Assembly: GCA_965215345.1 (NCBI GenBank)
Contig: CBDCDL010000002.1
Location: forward strand, 930,001 to 994,000
Direction of reading: 5' to 3'
DNA length: 64,000 nt
DNA from: CATQHW01 sp965215345
GTDB lineage: Bacteria > Spirochaetota > Spirochaetia > SZUA-6 > Bin103
The position numbers and the translations under genes were made by a program. This document shows positions 52,192-61,765 of this stretch, in pieces (positions within the stretch are counted from its first letter, which is position 1; every line of letters begins with the position of its first letter). Under the pieces are notes generated by a model, which saw only the letters and a list, made by a program, of their open reading frames with translations, did not search any database and was not told the origin of the DNA.

Positions 52192-53466
52192 TCACCGCTG
52201 ACGGGAGGCCACCTGCTCGAACAGCATCTCGTAGGCGGCTGTCACGCGGTCGGCGGCGAAATCATCGGCTCGACGCCGCAGTTCCTCCTTCGGGATCGTA
52301 CCCCCGTTCAGTGTGTCCAGAATGGCCCGAGCGAGAGCATCCGCGTCTCCCACCGGAGTCAGCTTGCCCCAGCGTCCGCCGCCGAGCAGCTCCGCCGGGC
52401 CATACGGCGCATCGGTGCTGACCACGGCGGTGCCGCACGCCATCGCTTCGATCAGCACGGTGGGGCACGCCTCGTAACGCGACGACAGCACGAGCGCCGC
52501 GGCGCGATGCATGTACCGGTACGGGTTCTCGTCGAAGTCGAGAAAGTCCAGATCCTGCTCCGCCTCGAATGCTGCGGCCGCGGCCCGCAGATGCGCCCGA
52601 TACGACTGCGAGCTGCTGCCCATGATGACCAGACGGACCGGCCGCTGCCGCCGGGCGCTACCGAACGCCTTCACCAGCGTTGCGTGGTCCTTCACCGGCA
52701 CCGGCCGCCCCACGGTCAGCAGCACGGGAACCTCCGCATCGCCGAACCACGGGTGGGGCACCTGCTGCCGGCTCAGGCGCCGGACGGCCGCCACCGGTAT
52801 CGGGTTGAACAACGGGTGCACACGCGCTTCCGGTACGCCCAGGACGCGCGACGTGTCGGCGCCGACGCCGTGGGAGACGGCAACCACGGCCTCCGCTTGC
52901 GGGTACCGGGCACGCGCGGCGGCCACCTGCGTTTCGGTATAGCCCAAGGAAACGACGGAGTGCACGGAGATCACGGCGGGAACGGCGGGAGAGGCCAGCT
53001 TCGCGCCGGCGACCGTGACGATGTTGGGCCAGAACGCCGTCCCGTACAGCAGCGTTGGCCGCGTCCCGCGCACGTAGTGGGAAACGCCGGCGGCAAAAAA
53101 GACCTCCTTGAGGATATCCTTGAATCGAAATGGCGTCTTCGGATGGTTCCGGCGCAGCGCCGACCACGTACGGAGCAGAGCCGATGGGCCGACTCGGAGC
53201 CGCCGCAGCCGGATGTTGCGCTCCCGGCACCACCGGAGCAGATCCTTCGAGTCGCGCCTCATCGCCGGCAGATAGTAGACGTGCGCGCGGCGTGGGATAG
53301 CGGCGCGGTACGCCCCGAAGGGGCGCAGCAGCAACAGATCGACGTGGTGGCCGCGCTGGATGAGCGTCTCCGCCAACGTCAGCGTAACCCGCTCCGCTCC
53401 CCCTCCGCCCAAGCCGGTGACGAAACCGACGTGAAGGCGCCCGCGCCTGCCACCAGCTCGACTCAG
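52192..53466 (-). CDS. GT4 glycosyltransferase (apparent CTG start)
   Basis: About 424 aa. LHVGFVTGLGGGGAERVTLTL is the GT4 N-terminus; later GRPVPVKDHATLVKAFGSA and SSRYEACPTVLIEAMACGTA mark the donor-binding half. No ATG, GTG or TTG precedes the conserved start; the best candidate is CTG at 53466, overlapping the flippase stop (CTGA), giving LSRAGGRRGRLHVG. A partial copy of its N-terminus lies at 45315. Probably expressed with wzx. Confidence 0.83.
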   Translation of the reverse strand: MSRAGGRRGRLHVGFVTGLGGGGAERVTLTLAETLIQRGHHVDLLLLRPFGAYRAAIPRRAHVYYLPAMRRDSKDLLRWCRERNIRLRRLRVGPSALLRTWSALRRNHPKTPFRFKDILKEVFFAAGVSHYVRGTRPTLLYGTAFWPNIVTVAGAKLASPAVPAVISVHSVVSLGYTETQVAAARARYPQAEAVVAVSHGVGADTSRVLGVPEARVHPLFNPIPVAAVRRLSRQQVPHPWFGDAEVPVLLTVGRPVPVKDHATLVKAFGSARRQRPVRLVIMGSSSQSYRAHLRAAAAAFEAEQDLDFLDFDENPYRYMHRAAALVLSSRYEACPTVLIEAMACGTAVVSTDAPYGPAELLGGGRWGKLTPVGDADALARAILDTLNGGTIPKEELRRRADDFAADRVTAAYEMLFEQVASRQR

Positions 53467-54788
53467 CTTCCGCCCCGATTGCGACTGCGGCGCAACGTCG
53501 ACAGCACGAACGGCATTCTGGCTGCCGCGTTCGCTACGAAGTAGACGGTGTTGGCCCATGCGGCGCCGGTCGCCCCGTGGGAGGGCGCCAGCAACACGAT
53601 CGCTATCGCCATAGCCACGATTCCCGCCCAGTTCGCGATCAACGACGCCTCGCCGCGGCCGGTGGCTGCCGGCAGGGGAGACAGCGCCGCAATGCTCATG
53701 AACACGAACGAGCCGGGTATGAGCGTCATCAGCGGTTGGGCGACCTCGCCGAATCCGGGGCCGAGCATCACCCGGATGATCGGGGTGTGGAACAGCGCGA
53801 GCAGGCCGTACGTCGTGACGGCAAGCGCCACCGACAGCAGCGTGAAACGGCGTGACAACGCACCCAGAGCGGCGCCGTCGAAGGTATAATACCGCCTGCT
53901 GTACTCGACCTGCATCCCTTGACCTATCGGCTGGACAGGCAGTCTGGTAGTGTCGATGATCTGGCGCGCGGCACGGTACAGTCCTACTTGCGTCGCGCTG
54001 GTCAGGACGTTCATCATGATCACGTCGATCGTCCCGCTCAACGCTCCGGCCTTGGTCTGGAGGAACGTCATGACCTGGAATCTGACCACGTCGCGCGGGA
54101 TACGAACCGACAATGACTTCCACCAACCGGACAACCCGGCCCGCCGGGCGGATATGACGGCAGCGATGAACAGTCCGACACCCTCGACGCCGGCTCCACC
54201 GACATACGCGATTACTACCATGAGCAAGCCGCCATCGGTCAGCCACGCCACGGTGATCACGGTGATTCGGGTGACGGCACTGCCCACCGTGATCGCGAAC
54301 CCCAGGCGCAAACGATCAGTCAGACGCAGCACGGCGATGCTCGCCAGGCGCGTGGCCAGGAACATGCCGGTAACGCCGTACAACAGCATCGTGGACCGGT
54401 ATGCGCGCTCGATGCGGAGCAATTCACCGGCAGTGGACGCAGCCACGGTCAGCAGGACGTAGGAGACCACCGACAGACCAAGGGCAGACGCGAATGCCAG
54501 TCGCAGCGTCGCCACGGCTTCCTCGCGCCGACCAGCAGACGAACTTCTCGTTACGAACGTGGTGATCGTTTCATCACCATGGATGGCCATGAAACCGAAC
54601 AGAAGCAACGGCACGGCCATGATGGCAGCCAGAACTCCGAACCCTTCGGGGCCCAGAATCCGGGCCGTGAGCGCGGTCTGAACGATCCCCGAGACGGTTT
54701 TCACTGCCATGATGGCACCGAGCCAAAGGACCTGGCCGGCGGAACGCCGGTCGGCGACGGGCAGAATGCGGGCGATCAGTTTCCGCAA
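53463..54788 (-). CDS. wzx: Wzx-type oligosaccharide flippase
   Basis: 441-aa polytopic protein of the MATE/polysaccharide transporter fold with ~12 hydrophobic segments, including SGIVQTALTARILGPEGFG, a hallmark N-terminus, and ATQVGLYRAARQIIDTTRLP. It moves undecaprenyl-linked repeat units across the inner membrane. Downstream it overlaps the GT4 gene; upstream is the polymerase-like gene, ten bases away. Confidence 0.85.
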   Translation of the reverse strand: MRKLIARILPVADRRSAGQVLWLGAIMAVKTVSGIVQTALTARILGPEGFGVLAAIMAVPLLLFGFMAIHGDETITTFVTRSSSAGRREEAVATLRLAFASALGLSVVSYVLLTVAASTAGELLRIERAYRSTMLLYGVTGMFLATRLASIAVLRLTDRLRLGFAITVGSAVTRITVITVAWLTDGGLLMVVIAYVGGAGVEGVGLFIAAVISARRAGLSGWWKSLSVRIPRDVVRFQVMTFLQTKAGALSGTIDVIMMNVLTSATQVGLYRAARQIIDTTRLPVQPIGQGMQVEYSRRYYTFDGAALGALSRRFTLLSVALAVTTYGLLALFHTPIIRVMLGPGFGEVAQPLMTLIPGSFVFMSIAALSPLPAATGRGEASLIANWAGIVAMAIAIVLLAPSHGATGAAWANTVYFVANAAARMPFVLSTLRRSRNRGGS

Positions 54789-54797
54789 GGCGTGAGG

Positions 54798-56177
54798 TCA
54801 GCGCGACGCCTGAACGGCACGAGACCGTCGGTTCTCCGGTGGGCTGAACCTGGTTCGGGGTCCTTCACAAGCGACGACTGCCAAGGAGCAGATCACACCG
54901 ATGAGGAAGCTTACGAAACGCAAGCCCAACGTGTTGTAGATCGTAAAACTGAGGAGGGCGATCTGAATGCCCCATCCGATCACCGCATCCCGGGCCAGGG
55001 AGCGTGGTGCGATCCAGCGCAACCACAGCAGTGAGACGAAAAACAGCACGTACAATGCCAAAGGTACGACGCCTGCCTCCCCCGCGAACTGCAGGTACGT
55101 ATTATGCACACCAAGTCTCATCGAAGTGCCGAGGGTGAAGTTGACTCCATCCAGATGGCGCAACGCGTTCAGTCCGTTTCCGATGAGCGGTGACTCCCGG
55201 AACTGTTCCAGGCCCAACCGCCACAGCGTCGTCCGTTCCGTCGTCCCGAAATCGTCGATTACGCCGCCGAATATCGCGATGAAGGAAGCCAATCGTATCA
55301 ACTGGCCGCGTTCCAGCAACTCCGCCACTTCCACCACCGTCGCATTCAAGGCAAGGCCGACGGTCCCCACCACGAGCAGCCACCACACCAGCGGACCGCG
55401 TGCGCCGCGTCCGTTCAACACCAGAAAAAATGCTGCGGCTGCAGTCACGCACAGCATCGCCGTCCTGGAGAACGTAGCGACTACCGCAGCGCAGCCCGCG
55501 GTCAGGGCTGCATACGCGAGCCAACGGCGCCTGCCGGCGGCAAGGAACGACAATGCCAGCGACACCGTGAAGCTCGCAGCAAAACCCGCTATGTTCGGAT
55601 CGTGGAAGCTCCCGGTAAATCGCTGCCCCGCCGCCGACAGAGCGACAGCGTCCGGACTCCGAACGCCTGCTTGTTGCAGCAGCGGCGTTGCAAGCGTCAA
55701 GACGCACGACGCCATCAGGATCACGAGTATCCCTCGCAGCACAGGCTCGACTCCGATCCGCTTCACCATCGCGCGACAGCCGACGGCGCCGGTCCAAATG
55801 AAGACTACCGGAAAAGAATCCCATAACGGCTTCACTTGTGCCAGTAATGTGGTCGCGCCGAGGGCGACTGCGGTGACGAAACCGATGACCAGATAGGACA
55901 CGATCGCAGCAAGAACCAGCATGCCGGAGACGCCGAGCGCTTGTCGCAACGGAACGTAGGCTTGACCTGCCAGGACCAGACCACAGGCGAGAATGACGGA
56001 GCGTATGATCTCCACCACAGGTGATTCGACGTTCAGACCACGGTGGTCGATGATCACGAGCACCGCCATTCCCCAGAATGCAGCACTCACGAACGGGGCC
56101 AGGAAGGTTTTGGGGTGGAGACGCAGTGATGCTGTATCAGACATTCCGCCGGTTCTCCCGAACGGGAACGCCACCAT
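54798..56177 (-). CDS. O-antigen ligase/Wzy-like membrane protein
   Basis: 459 aa with about eleven membrane helices. The large periplasmic loop near the C-terminus contains TERTTLWRLGLEQFRESPL followed by MRLGVHNTYLQFAGEAGVVP, the Wzy_C/WaaL motif with the conserved His. It is either the repeat-unit polymerase or the ligase. The first ATG (56177) is used here; MSDTASLRL at 56144 is an alternative. Works with the flippase and the Wzz-like protein. Confidence 0.82.
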   Translation of the reverse strand: MVAFPFGRTGGMSDTASLRLHPKTFLAPFVSAAFWGMAVLVIIDHRGLNVESPVVEIIRSVILACGLVLAGQAYVPLRQALGVSGMLVLAAIVSYLVIGFVTAVALGATTLLAQVKPLWDSFPVVFIWTGAVGCRAMVKRIGVEPVLRGILVILMASCVLTLATPLLQQAGVRSPDAVALSAAGQRFTGSFHDPNIAGFAASFTVSLALSFLAAGRRRWLAYAALTAGCAAVVATFSRTAMLCVTAAAAFFLVLNGRGARGPLVWWLLVVGTVGLALNATVVEVAELLERGQLIRLASFIAIFGGVIDDFGTTERTTLWRLGLEQFRESPLIGNGLNALRHLDGVNFTLGTSMRLGVHNTYLQFAGEAGVVPLALYVLFFVSLLWLRWIAPRSLARDAVIGWGIQIALLSFTIYNTLGLRFVSFLIGVICSLAVVACEGPRTRFSPPENRRSRAVQASR

Positions 56178-56222
56178 TGCGCCCGCCTGACCGATGACAA
56201 GGGACGAAGCCGGTGCGGATAG

Positions 56223-57446
56223 TCACGGCGGATTCCTCATCCGTGTTGGCGTATGCCCCCGGGCGAGTCCATTTACCATGCCGTCGATACGGATCTTCCG
56301 GTTGCGAGACCGCTTCAAGAATCCGTAGCAGAACATGATCGCCGGTTCGATCTTCGGCACAACGGCGTCCGGCAGGAAACGGAGCACTCGCATGATCGAC
56401 GACGATCGCTGTCTGAGCAGGCGTTTATGATGCAACCCCCTGAACAGACGCGAACCACCGGCAGGGTCGGTCTCTCGCATGAATCGCCACAGGCGATGGA
56501 GCAGCTCGCAGGCATCCCGGTGCAAAGCCTGTCGTTCGATACCGGAGAATCGTTCGATCCAGCGAAATACCTGAAACAGGAATGCGTTCGCTTCGTCGTA
56601 GCGGCGCTCGCCGGCGGTTCCCTGACCGTCGATCGATCGTTGGAGAACGGCAGCAGGCGTGTCGAGACCTGATGCCCGCAGGTTGCGCTCGACCACCCGC
56701 ATGGTGAAACGCATCTGCACGGGACGATTGCTGCCGTGGGCGTTGGCATCATGGATTCGATACAGCATCAGGTATTCGTCGATTACGGCGCACTCGTGTC
56801 CGCCCAGAATGATTCTGCTCCACAGCTCGAAGTCTTCTGCGGCTTTGTAATCAGGATCGTAATGGAGACCGTGGGCGCGGATGGAAGCCGTGTTCATGAA
56901 CACGCTCGGGTGACCGAACGGCGTATAGAACATGCACGCACTCCAGATGGATGAAGGCGGCACGCCGTGCGGCCTGTCATACTCGTACCTTTCGTGATCA
57001 TCTTTCATGTAATACATCAGACATCCGCACACCACACACCGCGGATGTGCACGCATGTACCGGTATTGGGTTGCGAGCCTGTGCGGCAAACTGATGTCAT
57101 CGCAGTCCATCCGTGCGAGGTAGGCGCCTCTCGCAAGATCGATGCCTTCATTGAGCGTCGAGACCAACCCGCGGTTCTCTCTCGATACGATGCGGATGCG
57201 CGCGTCGCGACGGGCGTACTCCTCGATGATGGACAGCGAATGGTCGGTCGAGCCGTCGTCGATGATCAGAAACTCGAAATCGGCGAACGTCTGGTCGAGT
57301 ATCGATTCTATCGCTTCCCGGAGATATTTCTCGCCGTTGAATACCGGCATCAACACCGTGATTGCCGGCATATTGTGCGTCGGGCAGTGTCGATCAACCA
57401 GCCTTCGTTCGTTCCTCGACCCGTGCCGATACACCCTCCCGGTCAT
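56223..57446 (-). CDS. Family 2 glycosyltransferase
   Basis: 407 aa. Conserved GT-A region AITVLMPVFNGEKYLREAIE, FEFLIIDDGSTDHSLSIIEE, and the metal motif YLARMDCDDISLPHRLA. The ATG at 57446 overlaps the hddA stop (ATGA); a more typical start for the family would be MPAITVLMP at 57371. The C-terminal ~150 residues are basic and not assignable. Confidence 0.84.
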   Translation of the reverse strand: MTGRVYRHGSRNERRLVDRHCPTHNMPAITVLMPVFNGEKYLREAIESILDQTFADFEFLIIDDGSTDHSLSIIEEYARRDARIRIVSRENRGLVSTLNEGIDLARGAYLARMDCDDISLPHRLATQYRYMRAHPRCVVCGCLMYYMKDDHERYEYDRPHGVPPSSIWSACMFYTPFGHPSVFMNTASIRAHGLHYDPDYKAAEDFELWSRIILGGHECAVIDEYLMLYRIHDANAHGSNRPVQMRFTMRVVERNLRASGLDTPAAVLQRSIDGQGTAGERRYDEANAFLFQVFRWIERFSGIERQALHRDACELLHRLWRFMRETDPAGGSRLFRGLHHKRLLRQRSSSIMRVLRFLPDAVVPKIEPAIMFCYGFLKRSRNRKIRIDGMVNGLARGHTPTRMRNPP

Positions 57447-58450
57447 GTCGGCATCGGCAACCCGTTTCGGCGGCTCCCGCTGTCATACACGATCTGCGCG
57501 CCGGTCGTATCCAACGCCAACCTGAACGCCGGCGGGTTGCCCATGCGGGCGAGCATGGCTGCCTGCCGGTCCTCCGGTATCAGGAAGAGCAGGAACCCGC
57601 AGCCACCCGCGCCGAGCAGTTTGCCGCCCCACGCCCCCGACGCGATCCCCGCCTGGTACAGCGCATCGATGTCCGGATTGCTGATGCCGGCGGCGAACGT
57701 ACGCTTGATCTTCCAGCTCTCGCCGATCATCGATCCGATCAGCGGCAGGTCGAGCGGGCTGTCCTGCAGGGCCGCCAGCAGGTCGCGGGTCATACCGAGG
57801 ATGGTCTCGAGATCGGAACGATTGGCAGCCGTATTGGACGACTGTTCTGCCAACACCGACTCCGCGGCGCGCACGGAGCCCGTATACACCAGCAAGGTGT
57901 GAGCCTCCAGGACCGCGCGGTTTGCGGGCGTCAGCGCTATCGGCGCCACGTGCACGGTATCATCGCGATCGAACCGGATCTGCTTCAAGCCGGGGAACGC
58001 GACCCCATATTGATCCTGCCATCCGATCGGTTTCCGCAACAGTTCGGCCTCGACCATCACCGCTTCCCGGGCCAGCAAGTCCGCGTTGCACTCCAGGTCG
58101 CGCCACGTGCGCACGGCGTGCAGCAACCCGACGGTAACGGCGCTGCTCGATCCCAACCCGGTTCCGCCGGGGATCTCACCGATCATGCCGATCTCCCATC
58201 CCGAATGAAAGTCGTACTGCGCAAGGATCGAACGTGCCAGATCATGCTCCAACTCGCTTGCGTTCCGCACGATCTCGGTCCTGGTGTAGGACAAGGTTAT
58301 ACGCTCGTCGATCCGGCGCGTCATGCCGATGTAGAAATGCTTGTTCAGCGCAGCACTGATGACCAGGCCGTCGTGGTCGCGGAAGAAGGCGGGGAAGTCC
58401 GTGCCGCCTCCCATCAGGCTGACTCGATACGGGGTGCGGGTGATGATCAC
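57443..58450 (-). CDS. hddA: D-glycero-alpha-D-manno-heptose-7-phosphate kinase
   Basis: 335-aa GHMP kinase. RTPYRVSLMGGGTDFPAFF is the HddA/fucokinase-type N-terminus, PGGTGLGSSSAVTVGLL the ATP loop and GGKLLGAGGCGFLLFLIP the third motif. It phosphorylates heptose-7-phosphate to the 1,7-bisphosphate, committing to GDP-heptose. ATG overlaps the gmhA stop. With gmhA, gmhB and the hddC remnant it outlines the GDP-D-glycero-D-manno-heptose route. Confidence 0.88.
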   Translation of the reverse strand: MIITRTPYRVSLMGGGTDFPAFFRDHDGLVISAALNKHFYIGMTRRIDERITLSYTRTEIVRNASELEHDLARSILAQYDFHSGWEIGMIGEIPGGTGLGSSSAVTVGLLHAVRTWRDLECNADLLAREAVMVEAELLRKPIGWQDQYGVAFPGLKQIRFDRDDTVHVAPIALTPANRAVLEAHTLLVYTGSVRAAESVLAEQSSNTAANRSDLETILGMTRDLLAALQDSPLDLPLIGSMIGESWKIKRTFAAGISNPDIDALYQAGIASGAWGGKLLGAGGCGFLLFLIPEDRQAAMLARMGNPPAFRLALDTTGAQIVYDSGSRRNGLPMPT

Positions 58451-59058
58451 TCTTCTGCATCTCCTCCCCGGCCATGAGATAGCATGTCGACCGCAGCGTG
58501 AAGCAACGCTTCATGCGTGAGTTCGGCGTGGCCGTATATCTCGGTCGGCGTATGGAAGGACAGGGTAGCCGGCAGCTCGTGCACGTGGTTGTCAGCCGAG
58601 AATGCCGAGAACGTCACCAGGTCCATCCCGATCTCCAGCGCGGCTCGGGCGGCGTCCACGATGTTCTGCGACATTCCCGAGCTCGACACCGCCATCAACA
58701 CGTCCTGCTCGCGGGCGAGGGCCAGCAGCGGGCGCTTGAAGACCTGCTCGTAGCCGTAGTCGTTCGTCATGCAGGTGATCAGCGCAGGATCGTTGAACGT
58801 CAGCGAGCCGACCCCGCAGGTGTTGAGCAGGTCCTGCGACAGGTGCGAGACCAGCGCCGCACTGCCGCCGTTGCCGACCCAGAACACCGAACGGCCGCGC
58901 GCCCTCCGGCCGGACCAGATGCGTACCAGCGTTTCCAGGCCATCGCCCAGGGACATGGGCTCTCCCCGGTGGCGGCAGGTGGATCGATCGAGCAGCCTGG
59001 CGAGGTTCCGGAGCCAAGCCAGCGCTTCCGTTCCCTTGTCGTGCGACGGATGGTTCAT
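58447..59058 (-). CDS. gmhA: Sedoheptulose-7-phosphate isomerase-like SIS protein
   Basis: 203 aa. SIS-domain signatures VFWVGNGGSAALVSHLSQDL and MAVSSSGMSQNIVDAA; CMTNDYGYEQVFKRPL and the C-terminal TPTEIYGHAELTHEALLHAA fit GmhA. First step of heptose synthesis. ATG at 59058 overlaps the stop of an upstream fragment (ATGA); earlier starts in the frame are not conserved. Overlaps hddA, so both are made from one transcript. Confidence 0.86.
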   Translation of the reverse strand: MNHPSHDKGTEALAWLRNLARLLDRSTCRHRGEPMSLGDGLETLVRIWSGRRARGRSVFWVGNGGSAALVSHLSQDLLNTCGVGSLTFNDPALITCMTNDYGYEQVFKRPLLALAREQDVLMAVSSSGMSQNIVDAARAALEIGMDLVTFSAFSADNHVHELPATLSFHTPTEIYGHAELTHEALLHAAVDMLSHGRGGDAEE

Positions 59059-59156
59059 GGGATGATCGCTCCAGTCTCGAGCCTGGTTCTCACCAGCTCC
59101 AGGCTCTCGTTCGTTCCTGCGTCGTAATGAAAGCCGTCGATGTGAAAGCCGGCGGC
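59055..59156 (-). pseudogene. C-terminal fragment of an unidentified gene
   Basis: A 33-codon open tail (GFHIDGFHYDAGTNESLELV, then RTRLETGAIIP) stopping in an ATGA overlap with gmhA. It begins immediately after the wzz-like stop and has no start. It looks like the end of the gene that once sat between wzz and gmhA. Not identified. Confidence 0.5.
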
Positions 59157-59159
59157 GGA

Positions 59160-60392
59160 TCAGCGAGCGCTTCGTCCGCGGACGATGTTGCGGAGCAACG
59201 CCGCCAGAACCGCGATCGCCAGCCACACGAAGAACGCGACGATCATGATCAGACTCCGTGACGGGCCGTCTTTCAAGTCAGGGACCTCCGCCAGCTCCAG
59301 GACCTGGAAGATCGGCACCTCTCCCTCGGCTCTGAGTTTCTCCAGCTCGTACTGCTCCGACAGCACCTTGTAGAGCTCCGTCTGCACGGCGAGCTCGAGA
59401 CGCAACTGCGCGAACTCCAGCGCCAGATCCGGCATCTCCTCCTGGGTCGGGAACAGTTGTTCGTACTCCGAATATCCCGACTCCATCTCCTCGATCAGTT
59501 GCAGCAGATTCTCGCGCTCGGTCTGCAGCAGCAGCAAGCCGGGATCGTTGCCCGGCGCCACCTTGGCGTAGGTCTGAATCTCCACTTCCTTCAGCAGGAG
59601 CTGGGTGTATATTTCCGATATCCGCGTCACCAGTTCCTGCGCGAGCGTCTCCACCTCCAGCACGCCGTAGCGCTGCTGAAACTCCTTGATGCGCTCCGCG
59701 TACACCGCGATCGTCTGCTCGACTTCCCCATGCCGCGCCGCCAGCAGGTCGCGCATGCGCCGGCTCCGGTCGATGCCGATGGCGACGAAGCGCTGCTCCA
59801 GGCTCTCCACCAGACGGTTGACGACATCGGCGGCGAATGCCGCATCGGGGTCGCGGAACGAGACGCGCAACGTTCTCGTCCTGGGGTCGAGATCGTAGTC
59901 GGCTTGGGCCCGGAATCTTTCGCGTACCTTGCCCCGGACGTCCTCGGTGATCTTCCAGCGCGTGGCCAGGTCGAGATCCTCTGCGATGGGGTCGATGATG
60001 GACCTGCCGTTCAACAGGGTGATGGCCAGCTCGCCGTGGTTGACTCCGCCGGAAACGCCGGTCAGACCCGCCAGGGCGCTCAGACCGCCGAGGCTGCTCA
60101 GCGCTCTCGAGGCGAGGTCCTGACCACCCTGGTTGATCAGCAGCAGCGCCGAAGGACGATAGATGTTGGGCATCGGACTCCGCTCCGCCGGGAGGACGAG
60201 TGAGAGCACCGCGTACGCCAGGACGAGGGAGGTGCCCCCGGCGGTGATGGCGAAGACCATCAGGCGGGAGCGCCAGATGACGCCGGCCACGGCCCACAGG
60301 TCATAGGGGGCGGCGGGCTGCTGCCGGCCGGGATCGGGGAGCTCGCGCTCACTGCTCTGGCTCGACGCCGGCTTCCCGACGAGGTCACTCAA
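59160..60392 (-). CDS. Wzz-type polysaccharide co-polymerase
   Basis: 410 aa. Two membrane helices (VIWRSRLMVFAITAGGTS near residue 40 and SLIMIVAFFVWLAIAVLAAL near 385) enclose a periplasmic domain with long coiled coils (RHGEVEQTIAVYAERIKEFQ). The N-terminal Wzz domain contains IYRPSALLLINQGG. Sets glycan chain length with the polymerase and the SLBB export channel. No cytosolic tyrosine-kinase domain is fused. Confidence 0.85.
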   Translation of the reverse strand: MSDLVGKPASSQSSERELPDPGRQQPAAPYDLWAVAGVIWRSRLMVFAITAGGTSLVLAYAVLSLVLPAERSPMPNIYRPSALLLINQGGQDLASRALSSLGGLSALAGLTGVSGGVNHGELAITLLNGRSIIDPIAEDLDLATRWKITEDVRGKVRERFRAQADYDLDPRTRTLRVSFRDPDAAFAADVVNRLVESLEQRFVAIGIDRSRRMRDLLAARHGEVEQTIAVYAERIKEFQQRYGVLEVETLAQELVTRISEIYTQLLLKEVEIQTYAKVAPGNDPGLLLLQTERENLLQLIEEMESGYSEYEQLFPTQEEMPDLALEFAQLRLELAVQTELYKVLSEQYELEKLRAEGEVPIFQVLELAEVPDLKDGPSRSLIMIVAFFVWLAIAVLAALLRNIVRGRSAR

Positions 60393-60884
60393 TGGCTATG
60401 CGTCCTGCCGGGCAGCGATCACGTCGCCACGCTGTCGTGGGCGAGCAGATCCTTCGCGGTCGGCCTCCACCGTGGTGGCGTCATGTCGTCGGCACGTCGG
60501 CCTCCGCAGCCTGCCAGCGTTTCTGTTCGCCCTGCACCTGCTGCAGCGATCCCATCGGGGATTCCGTCGCGGCATCTCCCAGGCTCTCCTGCCAACGGGT
60601 GCGGCACCACCAGCACTGCCATCGCGGTCCCCACACTAGCGGGGCGCCCGGCCGGTGTCAACGACTCGCCATGATGATGAGTGACCCCGGTTCGTGACCC
60701 TCATCTCATGCCAGTCACCGCAGCAGTCTGTCCAGCCACCTCCTGGACCGTCGGCCGATCGAGTAATCCGGGTGAGGTCTTGACCGGGTCACCACCAGTA
60801 ACGCAGCGATAGCGAGCTGCGAGAACCGACTGCGCGACCAGAGACATGAACAAGGCTTCGGCGTTTATCGGCTTCGGACCGTCC
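60393..60884. other. Intergenic region upstream of the wzz-led operon
   Basis: About 490 bases between wzz and the sulfotransferase, both on the minus strand. It should contain the promoter for the wzz-gmhA-hddA-glycosyltransferase run. Open frames exist on both strands but none has recognisable family features. I see no complete gene, RNA or clear terminator. Confidence 0.5.
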
Positions 60885-61757
60885 TCAAGCCGGCGAATAG
60901 CCGCCAAGTTCCAGGTCGGCAGCGTACCGTTCACTCAGCAGCTTCCTGTTCCCTTCGTTCAGGTGAGCGCGCATCACCGACCTGGCGTCCTGCAGAGCCT
61001 CCGGGGACGGCGGCTCCCATCCGGCCATCGTGTTCAGCATCGGCAGAATCGGCGCAGGCATACCCACCTTCACGGCGACCCGCTTCAAGTCCTCGTCCAT
61101 GTTTTCCAGGCGGCCGATGAAGTCGGGCAGGCGGCCGTCGTCGCGGCGCAGCAGCAAGTGCTGGGACCGAAAGTGGCGATCGGCGAACGCATCAGAGCCG
61201 TATGGCGTATTCAGCCACCGGCAGTAGTCGTCGAAACTGCTGGCCTCTTCCAGTCCATGATACCGGTCCAGGAAGCCCTGCCGTTTCTCCTTCTTGTGCC
61301 GGCGCTGCGATCCCTGATAGCGCTCGGGGGAGAAATGGATTTCCGAGTAAAACGAGAGCGCACGGTCGAAAGGATGCCTGATGAACGCAAAGCTGAAGTA
61401 GTCCAGCGCCTCCGGATACAGCGCATGAATCCCGGATACGCTCTTGTCGTGGATGACTTCGGCGCCGGGGTCCGCGCTGCGCAGCGCGGCCATGATACTC
61501 CGCGACGCCACCTTGGGGTTGCATATCCACAGATAGCGGTACCTGCGTGAGACGATCTTTTCCGCGCCGAAGTTGGGCGTCCTCGCCACCGTCCGCGCCA
61601 TGCGCCACGCCGCCTCGGGTTGTCGACGCAGCAACGCGGCCGCGATGTCTCCGGCAACGTCGGGGTGACGAAGCAATTTCGAAGGGAAGGCGGCGCCTCG
61701 CTTCAGACGATGTATCAGCACGGCTCCTCTGCCAAGCTCGGTGGGGTTCATCATCAT
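60885..61757 (-). CDS. Sulfotransferase (family 2, carbohydrate-type)
   Basis: 290 aa. The 5'-phosphosulfate loop reads LWICNPKVASRSIMAAL and the 3'-phosphate region FAFIRHPFDRALSFYSEIHF, matching the HNK-1/chondroitin-type sulfotransferase family. It would transfer sulfate from PAPS to a sugar, giving an anionic glycan. The start is one of three consecutive ATGs (61757-61749). Dispersed repeat A lies just upstream, so its expression may depend on that element. Confidence 0.82.
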   Translation of the reverse strand: MMMNPTELGRGAVLIHRLKRGAAFPSKLLRHPDVAGDIAAALLRRQPEAAWRMARTVARTPNFGAEKIVSRRYRYLWICNPKVASRSIMAALRSADPGAEVIHDKSVSGIHALYPEALDYFSFAFIRHPFDRALSFYSEIHFSPERYQGSQRRHKKEKRQGFLDRYHGLEEASSFDDYCRWLNTPYGSDAFADRHFRSQHLLLRRDDGRLPDFIGRLENMDEDLKRVAVKVGMPAPILPMLNTMAGWEPPSPEALQDARSVMRAHLNEGNRKLLSERYAADLELGGYSPA

Positions 61758-61765
61758 GACTCGTT

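Noticed and set aside
60671..60711. Weak inverted GATGAG/CTCATC near 60.7 kb as a terminator
   Set aside because: Only six base pairs with a long loop and no T tract.
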